A DNA stretch of 6,971 nt, taken from an uncultured Desulfotignum sp. Lineage in GTDB: Bacteria > Desulfobacterota > Desulfobacteria > Desulfobacterales > Desulfobacteraceae. Below, one piece after another: positions 6,202 through 6,971 of the stretch. A program made the translations under genes and the position numbers. Where the stretch lies: assembly GCA_937951975.1 (NCBI GenBank), contig CALGAJ010000152.1, positions 1-6,971 of the forward strand. The letters are read 5' to 3'. How positions within the stretch are numbered: position 1 is the stretch's first letter; each line of letters starts with the position of its first letter. The notes below the pieces were generated by a model that was not told the origin of the DNA, ran no database searches, and saw nothing but the letters and a program-made list of their open reading frames with translations.

Positions 6202-6922
6202 CACATCCACGCCGGGATCTGAAACCCGGCTGAAAAAGCCATTGCGGGTGATCCGGATCGATCCGGATTACCCGCAACCCCATGCCATTGACCGGGCTGC
6301 AGCATTGATCCAAAACCAGGGCGTGGTGATCTTTCCCACCCAGTGCCTGTATGGTCTGGCCGCGGATGCCCGGGATCCTCGGGCCATAAAAAGAATATTT
6401 CACATCAAGCACCGGTCCGACACCAATCCCCTCTTGATCCTGGTCCACAGTCCCACGGATCTGAAAGACCTGGTGGCCCATATTCCGGATGCGGCAAAAA
6501 TACTGATGCAGGCCTTGTGGCCCGGGGGTCTGACCCTGGTGTTCGAGGCCGCACCCGGTGTCAGTGAACTGCTCACCGCCGGTACCGGCAAAATCGGGAT
6601 TCGCATCCCGTCTCATCCCGTGGCCAGGGCTCTGGTCAAAGTCGCCGGCCGTCCCATCACCGGTACCAGCGCCAACCTGTCCGGCACCCCCGGCTGCAGC
6701 CAGATCAAAGATCTGCCCCATGACCTGATCCGGGCTGCAGATCTGGTGCTCGATGCCGGCCCTTTAAAAGGCGGCACCGGTTCCACCATCCTGGATATCA
6801 CCTGTGATCCCCCCCAAATACTGAGATCCGGAGCGATTCCCATCGATTGTATCCAGCGGATTATTGACGATTCAAATGACAGAAAAGGAACAATTGACAC
6901 CGCTCTCCACAAAATTCATTGA
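6194..6922 (+). CDS. tsaC: Threonylcarbamoyl-AMP synthase (TsaC/YrdC/Sua5 family)
   Basis: Makes L-threonylcarbamoyladenylate from threonine, bicarbonate and ATP, the first step of t6A37 modification of ANN-decoding tRNAs. Motifs, numbered from TTG 6194: FPTQCLYGLAADA (47-59; commonly FPTDTVYGLGADA), the KHR nucleotide-binding residues at 72-74 followed by PLLILV, WPGGLTLV (109-116), IGIRIPSHPVA (134-144), and PITGTSANLSG ending at residue 164. At 242 residues it is the short form without the C-terminal Sua5 domain. The start is uncertain: TTG 6194 overlaps the purD-purE stop by 8 bases and has AAGG 9 bases upstream, whereas TTG 6242 or GTG 6248 would begin just at the family-like RVIRIDPDYPQ but lack any Shine-Dalgarno. 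That N-terminal segment resembles YciO, so a YciO-like paralogue is the main alternative. It is the last gene of the operon. Confidence 0.88.
   Translation: MPDTSTPGSETRLKKPLRVIRIDPDYPQPHAIDRAAALIQNQGVVIFPTQCLYGLAADARDPRAIKRIFHIKHRSDTNPLLILVHSPTDLKDLVAHIPDAAKILMQALWPGGLTLVFEAAPGVSELLTAGTGKIGIRIPSHPVARALVKVAGRPITGTSANLSGTPGCSQIKDLPHDLIRAADLVLDAGPLKGGTGSTILDITCDPPQILRSGAIPIDCIQRIIDDSNDRKGTIDTALHKIH
6211..6230. repeat. GC-rich hairpin just after the purD-purE stop
   Basis: GCCGGG (6211-6216) and CCCGGC (6225-6230) are perfect 6-bp GC arms around the 8-base loop atctgaaa, starting 9 bases after the PurE stop. No T-run follows on either strand, so it is not a standard intrinsic terminator. It would lie inside the tsaC coding region if TTG 6194 is the start, or in the intergenic leader if a later start is used. 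Either way it could modulate read-through or ribosome access. Confidence 0.45.
6242..6277. repeat. 36-bp near-perfect palindrome in the 5' end of tsaC
   Basis: Eighteen-base arms are centred between 6259 and 6260. All 18 pairs match except 6250/6269, which is G opposite T and would be a G-U pair in RNA. The core is ATCCGGATC followed directly by GATCCGGAT, flanked by TTGCGGGT on the left and ACCCGCAA on the right. The palindrome contains both alternative tsaC starts (TTG 6242, GTG 6248) and encodes RVIRIDPDYPQ. Reading the opposite strand gives nearly the same peptide. In mRNA it would form a very stable stem next to the 6211-6230 hairpin. Confidence 0.75.
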
Positions 6923-6947
6923 CAAATTAACCATAATTCATTAAAAA
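6919..6947 (+). promoter_or_regulatory. Candidate sigma-70 promoter for the downstream tRNA
   Basis: A perfect TTGACA -35 (6919-6924) overlaps the tsaC TGA stop (6920-6922). A 17-base spacer leads to TAAAAA (6942-6947), which matches TATAAT at four of six positions. Transcription would begin about 6954, a few bases before the putative tRNA, as is common for stable-RNA promoters. A second TTGACA occurs 25 bases upstream (6894-6899) without a good -10. Confidence 0.45.
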
Positions 6948-6959
6948 GAAAATTCTTGT

Positions 6960-6971
6960 GCCGGAGTGGTG
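6960..6971 (+). tRNA. Probable tRNA-Leu, first 12 bases only, cut by the window edge
   Basis: GCCGGAGTGGTG fits a tRNA 5' end: a seven-base acceptor strand GCCGGAG, T at position 8, G at 9, then GTG opening the D-stem. Bacterial leucine tRNAs commonly begin this way, continuing as GGAATTGGTAGAC. The candidate promoter just upstream supports a stable RNA. Only 12 bases are visible, so the identity is inferred. Confidence 0.45.

Noticed and set aside
6211..6230. Intrinsic terminator ending the purD-purE transcript
   Set aside because: The GC stem is good but is followed by TGAAAAAGCC, with no U-tract on either strand, and tsaC overlaps or closely follows.
6149..6721. 190-codon minus-strand frame opposite tsaC, containing a peptide similar to the TsaC N-terminus
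   Set aside because: The similarity is a consequence of the 6242-6277 palindrome being read on both strands; the rest is low-complexity shadow sequence and TsaC motifs are clear on the plus strand.

Overview
The window looks like ordinary chromosomal sequence from a Gram-negative anaerobe of moderate GC content. The most likely source is a Desulfobacterota (delta-proteobacterial) sulfate reducer of the Desulfobacteraceae type. This placement is an inference from protein character: a stand-alone EF-G with the unusual domain IV seen in spirochaete/planctomycete/delta-proteobacterial paralogues, a TPR tail like those of M48 proteases in this group, and a DUF1992/SHOCT pair. It was not tested by any search.

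Layout. Positions 2-337 (+) hold the C-terminal end of a TPR-repeat protein cut by the window edge. It converges, with only 8 bases between stop codons, on a complete 677-residue EF-G gene read leftwards (2379-346). A roughly 220-base AT-rich intergenic region follows (2380-2599). It carries candidate divergent promoters and a palindrome overlapping the EF-G -10/start-point region. Rightwards from there runs a tight five-gene cluster, almost certainly one operon: a DUF1992 (DnaJC28-like) protein, a two-TM protein with a C-terminal SHOCT motif, D-alanine--D-alanine ligase (ddl), a single-ORF fusion of PurD and PurE, and a TsaC/YrdC-family threonylcarbamoyl-AMP synthase. Gene junctions are two ATGA overlaps, a 10-base gap and a probable 8-base overlap. 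The window ends in what looks like the first 12 bases of a tRNA-Leu gene, preceded by a TTGACA promoter that overlaps the tsaC stop codon.

Functionally the operon mixes peptidoglycan precursor synthesis (Ddl), two non-consecutive steps of de novo purine synthesis (PurD, step 2; PurE, the AIR carboxylation stage) and the first step of tRNA t6A modification, together with two small proteins of unknown role. With the divergent EF-G and the downstream tRNA, the neighbourhood has a growth and translation housekeeping flavour.

I see no mobile element, CRISPR array, prophage or defence system, and nothing I would call a new system. The points worth a second look are the PurD-PurE fusion, the non-canonical domain IV tip of the EF-G, a 36-bp almost perfect palindrome inside the start of tsaC, and the layout of the divergent control region.
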